Shown here piece by piece: positions 22,819 through 34,453 of a stretch of DNA of 64,000 bases. How positions within the stretch are numbered: position 1 is the first letter of the stretch; every line of letters starts with the position of its first letter. Origin of the DNA: Pseudisothecium myosuroides (Eukaryota; Streptophyta; Bryopsida; Hypnales; Lembophyllaceae); assembly GCA_951799445.1 (NCBI GenBank), contig OX637296.1:23498001-23562000 (forward strand), written 5' to 3'. The notes beneath the pieces were generated by a model. It did no database searches, was not told the DNA's origin, and saw nothing but the letters and a program-made list of their open reading frames with translations. The position numbers and the translations under genes were made by a program.

Positions 22819-23712
22819 TTAGTCCCTACAATCCCAATGCCTTATAAAAAAAAAAAACTCAAAATTGTTGTTTCTATTTCAATAAGCGCAAAAGTTAATT
22901 TTTTTTTGCCATATCTTACCATATGATATTGTATTAGACTAGTGTAAGAATGTGTAAAAGAAATTTCATAAACTTGGGCTACATAGATTGTAAGATATTT
23001 GCACTTGAAGTGAAAAAAATGGATTTTTCCCACCTTGAATGATTAGATTATGAGACTTTGAATCTTCTTAGATTTTATTTTTTGGTACTACTGATATTGA
23101 ATTAAAAAAATATATGTTGAAGAATTAAGTTGAGAATCCAAGAAATTCAAAAAATAAAAAAATAAAAAAAACTGCACATTTAAAAAATTAAGTAGAAAAA
23201 GCTTCAGGTTTGAAGAAAAGCTAAATCATTATTAACACTAAGATAGAGTTGAAATACACTAATCTCAATGGTGAGATTGTTCTAAAAAGATACCTTAATC
23301 TTGTGAAACTCTTTTTTGAAAAATTGTGAAAATTGAGGACAAAAATGAATCCAACAATTCAAGTTACTTTCTTAAGAAGATGCTCTAATTGTCCATAACG
23401 TTTACATAACAAATTCAAATGAAATGAATCAAAGCTTTCCATGTAGATTAAAATACAATCTCCAAGAAACAAATTTTTAATTTTAAGCTTTTGTGGGGGG
23501 GGTTGCCTGCAAAACTAAAATTTGGGCTTATTGTGCCATAACTTTTGCTCACAAACATTGATTAAAATAAAAATTATGTTCCCACAAGCTAATGTGTTTT
23601 TCTATCCTCCAAAAAAAATTCAAAAAATTATGACAAATATTGAAATTGTAGGATCTTGCTCAAATTCCATGCATTTTGTCCCCTATAGAGACAATGGGAC
23701 TTTAGGAATTAA
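22819..23712 (+). mobile_element. TTAA-type element copy F, degraded
   Basis: The left end TTAGTCCCTACAATCCCAATGCC aligns with the TTAACCCCTAAAGGCCCAAGGCC type. The right end reads GGGACTTTAGGAATTAA. The interior follows copies A and C in order (GTGTAAGAATGTGTAAAAG, then AAATTTCATAAACTTGGGC, then GAATGAATCAAAGCTTTCC). About 894 bp, no coding frame. Confidence 0.55.
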
Positions 23713-24089
23713 TAATGTTACAATGCCTTCCATAAATGCTCAAATATTTGCTTGGCACAAGTTTGAATGCCTAAATTTATTATATAACATGTGGCCATTG
23801 AATAGACTAAACTATATCAACATCTAATTTAAATAAATTTACTTAGACATATATCAATAAAAAACAAAGAATCGTCCTTGTTTTTGAATAATTTTGTAAC
23901 CCCATGGTATAGAAGCTAGTTGAGAATTCAAAATTAACAGAATTGTGAGTGACTTCATATCTATTAATTTTTGCAAGTTTTCTTTTCTAGAATCTGTATG
24001 CACAAGAGTCTATTTCTTGTAGGCTTTTTTTTACAAGTAGATTAGATGCCTAGAGCTATAACATCTTGACAGTGAGATAATGTCATTTT

Positions 24090-24930
24090 AATGTTTCAAA
24101 GAAGGTGTGGGCAAAGAGAAATCTTAAGAGCTTCGCATATGAGTGTGGGCTATGTGCATAACCTTCAATACGCTCATGTTCCCTATGCAACTCTAGAACG
24201 TAGAGGTAGACCTCGATTGAATACAAGAGCTATAGAACACTCTTGTATGCTAGAAAAGACTTGAAGAGGAGGAAATATTCTTATTGATGTAGTAAGGAAT
24301 CTGCACATAGACTTTGGAGTGCAATTAAGTGCAAATGTAATGAGGTATGTACTTCATAGAGGCGGTTTAGGTATACAAGTGAAGGTGAAGAAGCCTCACA
24401 TTTTTGGAAAAAAATATCAAGAGCCGTCTAGAGTTCATTAGAGTACATTAACATTGAACTGTAGATGATTGGAGTCAATCATCTTCTTAGATGAATCTAA
24501 GAATAACCATTTTTGTTTAGAAATGATGTCTTGGCATATGAGTTATGTGAGTTTTCATCATGTACTAATATTCAAACAATAAAGCACAATGGCAAAGGAT
24601 TATGGTTTGGGGAAGTATGTTCAATCATGGCCTTGGAGTGGTGTGCAAAGCTAAAGGTCACATAAACCAATATCGATATTGTGAAATTTTGGGGCAGAAT
24701 GTATACAAGGCAATTCACAAGTTTCACACAAACCCTTCTCAAGTTGTTTTCCAACAAAACAATGCAAGAATTCATACCACTAAGATACTTCCAGAGTGGT
24801 TTTCTCATCAACATTTCATTTTCTTACCATAGTACGTCCAATCACTTGATTTGAACCTACTTGAACATATGTACGCAATTCTTAAACAAATATTGAATCA
24901 ATATCAGTAGAACAATCAAATTGTAGGACC
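24090..24930 (+). pseudogene. Tc1/mariner transposase relic (DD34E, second catalytic D lost)
   Basis: In order on the plus strand: RRGRPRLNTRAIEHS (GRPR linker after the first helix-turn-helix), VRNLHIDFGVQLSANVMRYV (second helix-turn-helix), SIIFLDESKNNHF (first catalytic D), MVWGSMFNHGLGVV, CEILGQNVYKAIHKF, FQQNNARIHTTK (the second D is replaced by N), and LDLNLLEHMYAILKQ (the E). From that N to the E there are 34 positions, counting a stop as one. Frameshifts and several stops make it inactive. Terminal inverted repeats were not found. Tc1 transposases cut and paste DNA at TA sites. Confidence 0.75.
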
Positions 24931-25370
24931 ATGTAGCAAATATTTCCTATTCTATCATTCCAAATGATTATAGGCCGCTTGTAGAAAGCATGCCGCGTCA
25001 AATTTGCAATCGTGATAGAAGCAAAAGAGAAATGGACAAAAAATTGAATGATTCACTTCTTCCAATTCCAAAAGCATTCAAATGTACACGTAGACTTCCA
25101 ATTTACTTTTTTCCCATCTTCTTACACGTCTCTTATTTTGGAGACTATTTTTTTCAAACATATCTCTTATTTCGCCCTATTCTCCAATTCAAGTTATCAT
25201 TCACAATCTCACCCATTCATTTTTCTTGCACTCATGATTGAAAAGCTTACAACAGTTTGAACATTTTATTTATTTATTTATTTTTTAAAACAAACGAAAT
25301 GAAATTCATTGCAAGGGGCAAAGTTGGAAGGCACTGGATGATGTGTACTCCACTTTACTACACCGTATTT
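24931..25370. other. AT-rich DNA
   Basis: Nothing recognised. A TTTA run lies at 25265-25283. Confidence 0.35.
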
Positions 25371-25482
25371 ATGAAAGTAAAAAAATACTGTATCGTATAA
25401 CATACAGTATGAAAGTCAAAGATACCACAACGTATATTGTACAGGACGAAAGTCAAAGATACTGCAGCGTAGATACTGTGGT
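25371..25482. repeat. 37-38 bp tandem repeat, three copies
   Basis: Units containing ATGAAAGTCAAAGATAC or variants start at 25371, 25409 and 25446. The third unit runs into a GC-rich block. Confidence 0.6.
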
Positions 25483-25962
25483 CGGTACCACGGGGATCCC
25501 CAGGGTCACCGACACCAGAGGAAAAAAAGTCAAGGAGGAAGGTGCCGGGCAGCAACCGACATGTAGGGAACTCTGAGGGAACTCTGTAGGGGAACCTTCG
25601 GGAACTCGTGCGTGCGAGGGCGTGCAAGGCGTGCGTGGGAATGGGCAGACGGCGGTTGGGCATTATTTTTGCACTGCGGCCGCGGCTGTTTTATGGCAAG
25701 CTCGCCCCTGTGACACTGTCTGCCTGTCTGTCAGAAATATATTATTGAGCCAAACGAAACTTATGTGGCTCGTGTTCGAAACCCACTCCCACTCGTTCAC
25801 TTTCTTTTTGGAGGGGCGTCAGTTCTTTTTGTTTGGGAGTTCAGTGTAGAGGGGGCAGTGCCGAAAGGTGATCTTCACTGGAGTCATGAAGCTTTTTATT
25901 CACAACCCTCAGGGTAGTGGCTGTTGTCATTGACACATGACATTCACGTGACTTTCGGTGTA
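25483..25962. other. GC-rich island of unknown origin
   Basis: From 25483 to about 25740 the GC content is clearly above the surroundings, with words such as GGTACCACGGGGATCCCC and ACTGCGGCCGCGG. No coding frame could be recognised on either strand. It could be the edge of a decayed gene or a captured fragment. From 25740 to 25962 composition returns to normal. Confidence 0.3.
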
Positions 25963-26586
25963 CAGTAGAACCTCTCTTAGTGCACACTCTCTTAGTGCAT
26001 AAGAGCATGCCCACCCCCACTCACCACACATGGCCGGGGTGGGTTTGGCAGGGGCCGGGAGCCAGGTCATACCTCATTCCTCCTCACCCAACTTTTTGCT
26101 TGATTTTGGGCGCGCCAAATATCTCCGTTTTTGCCTCAGCATCCCGTGGATGGGCAAATCTTTCACAGACCCAGGTTTGATTGTGGTATTGTCCTTGGGG
26201 TTTGTAGCCAATAAGATTGAGAGACTTCAGGTTATATGGATTTTTTTTAAAAAAAAGTTTAAGGTGCCTTCAATGCGCATGCAGGTTGTTAATAATAGTG
26301 GAGGGAGTTGCCTGGCCCACAGTGGAGAATACTGGATTCATAGTGCATGCCATGTTCACAGAGCTCGCCAACCCTTCTTCCCCTTGGCTATTTGGCACGG
26401 CAACAATGGCCATGCTCTAATATACAGTAAGAGAGGTTGTACTTTGAAGCATTTATTTGTGAACAATAGTTGGAGGCCCCGTAGTGGGAGGCCACGTTAG
26501 CCAAATTTCAATACGTAACCTTTCCACCTACATAAACCTCTCTTAGTGCATAGTCCCAACACTATGCACTAAGACGGGTTCTACTG
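25963..26586. mobile_element. pogo-type MITE, interrupted
   Basis: The ends are CAGTAGAACCTCTCTTAGTG and, inverted, CAGTAGAACCCGTCTTAGTG, flanked by TA on both sides (25961 and 26587). CAGTRRAACC termini with TA duplication are typical of pogo/Tigger elements. Removing the inserted Harbinger-like MITE and one TAA leaves about 206 bp, similar to the intact copy at 43169-43358. No transposase. Confidence 0.75.
26003..26417. mobile_element. Harbinger-like MITE nested in a pogo MITE
   Basis: Ends GAGCATGCCCA at the left and, inverted, GAGCATGGCCA at the right, flanked by a TAA duplication (26000-26002 and 26418-26420). A TTA/TAA-type three-base duplication fits PIF/Harbinger. The interior is GC-richer than the surroundings and has one 156-codon plus frame that is not recognised and probably fortuitous. 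Confidence 0.7.
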
Positions 26587-26616
26587 TAATAAGGTCACTC
26601 CACCCATGATCATCCC

Positions 26617-26785
26617 ATAACCCTAGAAGAATGGCCCTAGAAGGATGGTCCGATCACTGTAGAAATCATCCTTCTCGGTATAGTGTGAATCATCTACTTA
26701 AAAAAAATACTAATAACTCATTGGAGGTCAAACTATTCTTTGTCATCGCCATCGGATCACTTTCGTCCACAACATCCTTCTAGGA
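26617..26785. mobile_element. Short MITE with CCTAGAAG ends
   Basis: The left end is TAACCCTAGAAGAATGG and the right end CATCCTTCTAGGATTAA, inverted. The middle (GTAGAAATCATCC..TAGTGTGAATCAT) recurs at 48725-48785 and 48015-48055. The ends resemble the CCCTAGAAAGAT terminus of canonical piggyBac. The right TTAA is shared with the next element. Confidence 0.5.
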
Positions 26786-27737
26786 TTAACCCTGGAAGTA
26801 AAGATGCAACCCTCCATGACCGAGGTAGTCACCAAAATACTACAAATAATGATACAAATAATAATGTAATAGGTGCATTTTTTTGTTTCTTTACTTTGTA
26901 GTAAAATTGTCCGTTAGATGTTTTAGGTTGGTAGCATCCTCACGGGATTAAAATGCACAAAAGACATTTAGTTCAAGTAACAAATTTAGATGCATTGATA
27001 TCAAATGAACTTTATGTATATGATTTTGAAATTCAAAGAAACTTTAAAAGCTATAACTTCATAAAAGTGGCACAATTTAACCCTACACAATGAAACGTTT
27101 AAATTTCAAACAACAAATGAATGCAAACATGTCTTGCCAATTCGTGAAGTCTTCATTTTTCATCCATCTAAATATTTGTAGACTCTTCTCTTACATTTGT
27201 GCAACATAAATTTTGCACACCTTTTTTTTGTAAATATTCTATAGTTTAAAAGGTATAATTATGTTTGATTTCAAAAACAACCTTTTTTTAGTTCAAATAA
27301 GAACTCTTTGAAAATGACTTGAATAAATAAATATTAATATTTCAAAAAATCACCATAATTATAACTTAAAATTTTAAATTTAAGGAGATAAATTTTATGA
27401 AAATAAAAAAAATTCATCAGTCCATAATCAATTTTAGAAAGAATGATCAATTTTGGTTTCAAATTGTATTGAATTTTTTGTTTAGTGCAACAACTAACTG
27501 AACACATAGATATGATCTATGAATCATATTTTATTACTTTTGTTTGATAGTGATCTTTAAATTATTTTTTTAAGTTGCATTATTATACATCTAGCTCTAC
27601 AATTTTAGAAATCTAGACTATTCTTTGGTCCTTACAAAATTAATGAAGCCTTTTAAATCTGCTTCTTGTCCTTTGTTTTTTATAATGAAAGGTGGTGACT
27701 TCAGGAAAAAACATAGCCCAAGAACTTTAGGGGTTAT
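26786..27737 (+). mobile_element. TTAA-type element, subfamily 2
   Basis: The left end TTAACCCTGGAAGTAAAGATG is followed by ATGACCGAGGTAGTCACC, the subfamily 2 signature also seen at 739 and 48573. The right end reads ACTTTAGGGGTTAT. About 950 bp. The pairing of the two ends rests on length and orientation only. Confidence 0.4.
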
Positions 27738-27854
27738 ACCACAATTCTTCAATGATGGATCCCTTTTCATGTGGGATGAGTTCACAATAATTGCAACAAA
27801 ATTGTAAGATAATATCACTATTTTGAACAAATGTACACAATAATTGATTGATTA

Positions 27855-28413
27855 ATAACCCCTAAAGGACTAGGGGGGTATCCAAATTTCCAAAATTATA
27901 AAGATCTATTATAAATTGCAACTTAGAACAATATTTTAATGATGATTCTCAAACAATAGTTGTAAAATATGATTTATAGGTCACATCCATACAATTAGAT
28001 CAACAATTACAAAAAACAATATTTTACAATAAAACTTGAAGCCAAAAATTAAAAATTCCTTCTAAAATCAATTGTACATTGAATATTTATGATTTTTACA
28101 AGAATTTTTTCTATAAGTTCAAAAGTGTTAGTTCTAATCATAGTGACTTTTTTAATTTTTTTTTAATTTTTTTATTCAAGTCATTTTTTAAGGGTCATTT
28201 TTTGAACTGAAAAAGTCACTTTTGAGGCTAGACCTCTCAATACCCTTTGAGTTATAGAATATTTGTAAATCAAATCTTCATAATTTGAACCGTACAAATG
28301 TTAAAAAACTAATACAAGAATCTTCAAAAATAATTGACGGATGAAAAAAATGCATTTCGGTGAGTTTGGGCCGTGTTTCCGTTCATTCGCACTTGTGGTC
28401 CTTAAAGGGATAA
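27855..28413. mobile_element. Short TTAA-type element, degraded ends
   Basis: The left end is ATAACCCCTAAAGGACTAG and the right end GGTCCTTAAAGGGATAA, inverted with respect to each other. About 560 bp, AT-rich, no coding frame. Confidence 0.45.
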
Positions 28414-30464
28414 ACTAAATTTTATCCTTATTTGGCATTGATGTTTCATTGATACACATGGATGAAAATAGCTTCATCACTCTAGTGAATATCATGTCCT
28501 ATGGCACGTTGGGGTCAGGTTCGTTAGGCCCCATACAAAATCATATCTTTTTGGTTGAATTTCCATTTGTTAACTCAATTTAGAATCTATAGAAGTTCGT
28601 TTTTATAGGGTTCAGAATATATTGTGACCTTTAGCAATACTTACGGCTTTACTAGTAGTCATAGCTTTGGCTTCATGCCTTTTTTTGAGGATTAAAATTT
28701 ATTTTCATTAATATTTTCTACACTGTATTCACTTACTGTATGCCACGTTATAATTTCTGAAAATTTCGTTGGATGCCATATTTAATTATATTTTGAATTT
28801 GTTTTTTTAACGAATCTGACCCTAGCCTAGGGTAATGAGGAAAATAGAAAACATTCGCTGTAAAGCATGCACAACTGTAGAACTGTGCAGTAATAAGTTA
28901 TGCAGCTGTTCAATTGGCTGAAAACTCACACCTGAGAACTTTTCGGGTATCAACCCAGAATATCCCAATTGATACCCTTAATAAGCGTGAGCATGCCCAG
29001 AAAAGAATAACGCGGGGCAATATCATGAAGGAGTCCTCCTGGTTGGCCGGTTCATATTCTGGCAATTTATTTTGACAGCTCGGATTACGATATTTAGCGT
29101 GTTGACCTAGACTAAATTTGTTTTAGCCTAGTCACCCCATTAATTAGTGATTTTTCTTAATCGATGGGTGAGGTGACACTTGTTTAGTTTCTAGTGGCAT
29201 TTCCCAAAGAGGCGGATTCATTTAGGTCACTCTTATTATTTTCCCATTGTGAGGACTAATTCAAAATTCAAGTGTTGAATGCAAAGGTTCTTTCCATTTG
29301 TTCAAAAAAATAAAATCTGTTTGGTCCTTACTTAGAGGCTGTTCTCTTTGGCTTATATAGATCTCTCGTAACAATACCGTTTTTTCTCGGAGCAAATGGC
29401 CACTAGATTTCATGCAAGATAAACTATGGAATGCCCTCCTAGATTCTGGTAGGGCAGCGCAATTGAAGGTCCCGACTTAGTGCCCGCCAACAACTTCAAT
29501 GGACTGACAACATTTGGGCCAAGTTTGATAGTATTTGGCTTCAATCTCTAGTCAGTTAGTCTATAGGAGTGGTGCCATCATTGTTTGGAATAGAAAAGGT
29601 CCTGCTCTTTGCTCTTATATTTAGATTTATTATGGTTCGGTTTCTTCTTTGTTTTTTGCTCATGATCTCTTCATTTGCCAGCTCCGGCTTGGCTGTTGTT
29701 CTTCTTTGGTTACTTTAATGCAATGATATTTTCCATTTGTTAAATAATAATAATAATAAAATAAAAAAAACAAAAAAATTGAAAGAGTTGTTTGTTTCAA
29801 GTATGCTACGCAAAGGTCAGAGTCACTTTTATAAAAAAGTACCTCAAGTCATCTTGTGAATGGTGTGAGTGATGTGGACTCTTGAAAATCTAACATGAAA
29901 TTTCAATTTCAGCATTTGAGTGCTAAATCAAACTTTCAAGCACAATATTGCGTATACTATAGATTTTTTTTATCATTTATCATGAAAACATATGATTTAC
30001 CATCCAAACATTGTGCCTATCTTTGTATCTATTAAAATGTTGTAGCCATCATAGAATGTTTTATTAATTGACAAAAATTTATCAATTTATGGTACAAAGC
30101 ATACTATGAGATCCATTCATTTTTCATAATATTACGTGCTTATCAATCTTTTCTCTTAGCCCACTATGGTAGTCCACTTTGTCAGTAGAAAAGAAGATTT
30201 TTGAGAGGCACCAAAATGTAATAGGAGAGCTTGGTTCCACCTGCTATAGCTTGGTGCCCCAAGACCTCCTTCCCACTTCATGAATTTGTCCTAATAGTGC
30301 CTTTCGACACTAATTTACCAAAGTCACACTAGTTTAAATTACTGTAGATTGAAATAATATTATATTTGTAACAAATTTACACAAAAACATTTTTTTGTGG
30401 TGACACTTCTTTTTCAAGGTGAACACTTCCTCCCCCATCATTCATTGTCATAACATTCACTCAC
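28414..30464. other. AT-rich intergenic DNA
   Basis: No genes recognised. A TAATAATAATAATAA run followed by A-rich sequence at 29745-29785 could be the tail of a LINE or SINE, but no LINE protein motif was found upstream. Confidence 0.35.
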
Positions 30465-30466
30465 TA

Positions 30467-31728
30467 AGGTAGGAGGTCCATAAATCGCTCATTTAAGAGC
30501 TGAAACTGAATTTTGGGTAGGTGAAATGTCTTGAAATGTTTTTCAGTAAATTTTCCTTGAAAGACAAGTGGAATTGGCATCTAACCCAAGTCGTTTCATA
30601 TTTTTTGGAGCTTTATGGAATTAGTTATGAAAATTTGAAGTTGAAATGGCATAGGGCTCTTAAGTCACCCACCCTTTAACTCCAAAAGGCCCAAGGCCTT
30701 TTTTCTGCCAAAAACCCATCAAAACTGCCATTTCTATAGCAAGGAGTAAAAAATAATGAAAAATGTCTTTTTTGCACATCTAATCGTAGGATCTTACACC
30801 TAACTAGTATGAGAATGTGTGGAAAAAATTTCAAAATTTTTGACCGCTCAGAATTCTAAATATCTGCATTTAAAGTGGAAAAAACAAGTATTTCAGCACA
30901 TTGTGGGACTAGATTTTTTGACTTTAAAAAATTTTCACTTAAAATTTTTGCACTACAGAGTTTTGTGCTTCAAATCTTTATAGTGGAGAATTGAGTTGAG
31001 AGTCTAGGGAAAAAAAATATTCAAAAAAACTTAATTATCATTCCTAAAAAATTTATTAAGTAGAAGTAGGGTCGAGATAGAAGGAAAATCTAAAACATTA
31101 ATATATTTTAGACGAAATTAAAATACACTAATCCCAATGGTGAGATGTTCTAGCAAGTAAACTAAACCATGAGAATTTTTTTATTTTAAAAATTGCAAAA
31201 ATAGCATTTAGAAATGAATCCTACAAGTTCTTTTTTTCAAGAAGATGCTTTAATTGCCCGAAAAACAAGAATGTCCATAACTTTCTCATAACAAATTCAA
31301 ATGAAATGAATCAAAGCTTTCCAGATAGACAAAAATATAATCTACAAGAAAAAAATATTTTAAAAAAAAATCAAAATTTTGTCAAATTTTTCTTGCTGCC
31401 CGGACTGCCCAGTTACGAAAAAAAAGTAACATATTTGGCCATAACTTTTGACTCCTATTTCCAAATGTCCTGAAATTTAGTGCATATGAAAGATATTCCT
31501 CGCGCCCACCTTCTATTAAAATTTCAGCTTAAAATATGGAAATCTCTAGTCACACGGACCTGCCCAAAATTTCTATACGGCCAAAAAACGCATGCCGATC
31601 CTTTAGGGGTTAAAATATACACTCTTTGTACTTTGTTGAAGGCTATGAAAAAACAACATGTACCAGTAGTGTACATTTGAGTAGGATGGGCGATTTTAGA
31701 GCCTGTGCAATTTTAGAACCTCCTACCT
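30467..31728. mobile_element. TA-flanked MITE with AGGTAGG ends, interrupted by a TTAA element
   Basis: Ends AGGTAGGAGGTCC and, inverted, AGGTAGGAGGTTC, with TA on both sides (30465, 31729). Related ends delimit the MITEs at 32412 and 47699. Removing copy A (938 bp) leaves about 325 bp. A Tc1/mariner-type MITE by its TA duplication; no coding frame. Confidence 0.55.
30676..31613 (+). mobile_element. TTAA-bounded element copy A (full length)
   Basis: Left end TTAACTCCAAAAGGCCCAAGG, right end GATCCTTTAGGGGTTAA, 938 bp. The interior is close to copy C (62774-63716) across its whole length, including shared phrases such as AACTGCCATTTCTATAGCAA and TGGCCATAACTTTTGACTCC, so both are recent. No bases outside TTAA are duplicated. 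No coding capacity. It is inserted in an AGGTAGG MITE. Confidence 0.75.
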
Positions 31729-31730
31729 TA

Positions 31731-32411
31731 TTAGTGCACTGTCATTCACTAACAATGGTCCAATTCACGCTCGTTTTGCATCCAAAAATTCCTCTCCTCT
31801 TCCTCTTTTAAATCATTTTTGTACCTTTTAATTTGTGGTACTCGGAGAGCATCAAGCCCCTAAGTTAGTCCTTACTACAAATTCGCACCCCACAAACATT
31901 GTGTGTGCCCGCCCTCTTGTCCTGCCAGAAATTGAATAGTATAGTATGAAGCTGTTGCGCCCTTGTGTTCATCATCAATTGTGCATGATTTGAGAGTTGG
32001 GAAGAACCCAAACTCTTCAAGGGGCAAGGTTGGATACTCATGTGCCACAATGATCGGTGTACTTCCGCCTTCACCAGCTCTTTGGGATGGTGAGTGCCTG
32101 GGGGACTAACTAACTAATAAGTTACTAGTTGCTAATAGTTAAAATCGACCCATACCTTCCATAGCTGCGGCCAACTCTCTGCAATCAATTGTTTGGCTGG
32201 GAATCACGGCAGGCAGGCGGGCGGGGCTTCCGTGCAGCCGAGACTTTCGTTGTATCAGATGGGCGAGTCCTCTTGAATCCGTTAGGTATTGTGACCAATC
32301 ATTCAACCTCGTGTTATTTACCAGTCTTGCACATATTAACATGTGTAGCGTATTGGAATTGAACGCACAAGGGAAACGTTGCACAAACGTATATAATGAT
32401 ATTTCACATTA
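31731..32411. other. Intergenic, mixed composition
   Basis: No recognised gene. Two minus-strand frames of 69 and 81 codons (31865-32074, 32139-32384) lack recognisable domains. GC content is somewhat higher around 32190-32290. Confidence 0.35.
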
Positions 32412-32612
32412 AGGTAGGAGCACCCAATGGCGTCACATTCTACACGAGGTGAAAATTTCAGAACTTAAATGTAAGTAGACCATAGATAGCTTATTTTTTT
32501 TGACCTAAATGATAAACTATCTATAGTCTACCTACATTTAAGTTCTAAAATCAATGACTTACCTAGTTTTAGACGCCATTGGGTACACTGACGCCCTTAG
32601 GTGCTCCTACCT
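32412..32612. mobile_element. TA-flanked hairpin MITE with AGGTAGGAGCACC ends
   Basis: Both ends read AGGTAGGAGCACC (inverted) with TA on each side. Longer inner arms also pair: AACTTAAATGTAAGTAGACC against CTACCTACATTTAAGTTC, and CCAATGGCGTC against GACGCCATTGG. 201 bp, no coding frame, strong potential hairpin. Confidence 0.7.
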
Positions 32613-32858
32613 TATGTATCTTTTTGATAAGTTTAGTCATTTTCTAGTTCCTTAGCACTTGTAGAAAGAAGCGCTACATAGATTGAGGAAATGAACACAA
32701 TGGGAGATCCACATATAGTCAAAATATTGTCAAGTGACTCCATAAAATAATTTACCAATACCGGAGGGCTTCCTTTTGCATCCTTGAAAAGGGAACCCCT
32801 ACAATGAAAAAAATTGTCTTAATTATATATGGCTTCTCAACCAACCACGATCCTTGCA

Positions 32859-33769
32859 TTAACCTCTAAATGACCAAGGAGCCCACTTTCAGTATTTTAA
32901 GAATTTGGATAGGTTCTATTGACTTGATAGCTTGGAATTTTTGAATGAATTTCTTAGGATGGGTGCTACTCATCATAATCTATGTGTAAAGCTTTGTTTC
33001 ATGTCATTCCGATAAATATTGCAAAAAGTTAGAAGTTTTTTTTTCCAATTTCAATGTAAAGCCAGGCAACAAAAAAATATTCTAAAAAAAATATTAACTA
33101 TTTTTTGGAGATTTTATAGATTGATATCTACTAAAAAACATTTGAAGCATTTTAAATAATGAGATAAAAGTTATGAGGAGTTTTATTTTGTGGGCAATGA
33201 AGGTAGAGAAAACATATGAAGTTGTCTTTTGCTCTCAATTTTGAAAATTTTCAAACAAAAATAAAAATAAACAATATTAATTATTTAACAAGAACATTCT
33301 CACCATTATTAGGATCCTCAATTATTAAATTCTTCCAAAAGTTATTAGCATATTAGTTTTATCTTTCATTCAAGAACACCTTCTATTTTATAATTTCTTT
33401 AAAAATGAATATGAAAGTTTTTTTGGTTAAATTTTTTCACATATATTTTCAACCTGACTTCCAACTCATTGACTAAAATGCATAAGTTACAAGACATACA
33501 TGTTTTTCTTTCTAAAAATGTTGAAAGACAAAACTTCAAATTCAAGAAGGGTTAGAAAAGCGTACATTTTGAACTTCAGGCACATTCAACTTGCACTTGG
33601 TGGGGATATTCACTCTAAAATTTTGGAAGAATGTATTTGAACAAGTTAACCAAAGGATCCCATGGTTGGATTTGTTAAAAAATAAATATTGATGAAGATT
33701 GTGACCTTGTTTTGGTGTTGAGTATTTTGAAGCAGTTTTTGGCCTCTAAACATGAAAGAATTTTAGAGA
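32859..33769. mobile_element. Probable degraded TTAA-type sequence
   Basis: Starts TTAACCTCTAAATGACCAAGG; a second TTAA start (TTAACCCCTAAAGGACCAAG) lies at 33770. Right ends could not be fixed. AT-rich, without coding frames. Confidence 0.3.
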
Positions 33770-34246
33770 TTAACCCCTAAAGGACCAAGTGTCAATTCAA
33801 TATATGCAAGAAATCTCAAATATTTGTGCACAGAATCAATTTTGGTCAAACGTTTACAAACTTTTGACACAAGGTGTGAACGTGCCCCTTCTTCATAAGA
33901 ATATAATGGCTAATGCAATTCCATGCTTTCAATTCTCCAAAAATATTCAAACATATATTGTGAGAACCAATATCATTTGCATCTTTGTCAAATTGTGAAT
34001 ACTTTGAATTCTATAAATATCAATGTCCTTCAATTTTTGTAAACAACAATCTAAAATGGTATATACCAACATGTCAAGGCCCAAAAAGTCTTTTGGGGGT
34101 TCTAAGAATAAATTGAAAAATATAAAGTAATTCCAAATTATGGTACACAAAACTGAGTTATAGACATGCCTAACTTTGAAATAAATTTTTTTCAAATCAC
34201 AACTAAGTTTTTTTTCAAACTTCCATAGCAATATGTTATATGTCGT
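33770..34246. mobile_element. TTAA-type left end, right end not resolved
   Basis: The start at 33770 reads TTAACCCCTAAAGGACCAAG, identical to the family consensus. A weak candidate for the far end lies near 34090 (GTCTTTTGGGGGTT). No coding frame. Confidence 0.35.
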
Positions 34247-34453
34247 ATATCGTACGTGAAGGTCTGATCTGGCACCTGAGTGCCAGAAAGCTTTACTTTT
34301 GGCACACAGATGGGTTCGGCAGGTGGTATATTCTAGGATAGTCCAAAAATTCACTTGTAATCTTCCAAAAATTTCACTTGTAATATTTTCAAAAATTCAG
34401 ATATCCCAAAAAATATTTAATTTATGTCCAAATCTGACCTTCACGTAGGATAT
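34247..34453. mobile_element. MITE with TACGTGAAGGTC ends
   Basis: Left end ATATCGTACGTGAAGGTCTG and right end GACCTTCACGTAGGATAT, inverted, about 207 bp. A half copy of the same left end is at 43412 (CATACGTGAAGGTTTGAT). No coding frame. Confidence 0.55.

Noticed and set aside
25760..25800. Possible tRNA T-arm (GTGTTCGAAACCCA)
   Set aside because: No cloverleaf could be formed around it and the A-box and acceptor stem are missing.
26030..26500. 156-codon plus-strand frame
   Set aside because: It runs across the border between the Harbinger MITE and the pogo MITE, so it cannot be an old gene.
30676..31613. TTAA as part of longer inverted ends with another target duplication
   Set aside because: Flanks of copies A, B, C, D and M were compared by eye and show no repeated bases outside TTAA; a genome-wide test could still overturn this.
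33947..34354. 135-codon minus-strand frame
   Set aside because: It crosses a MITE border at 34247 and shows no domain.
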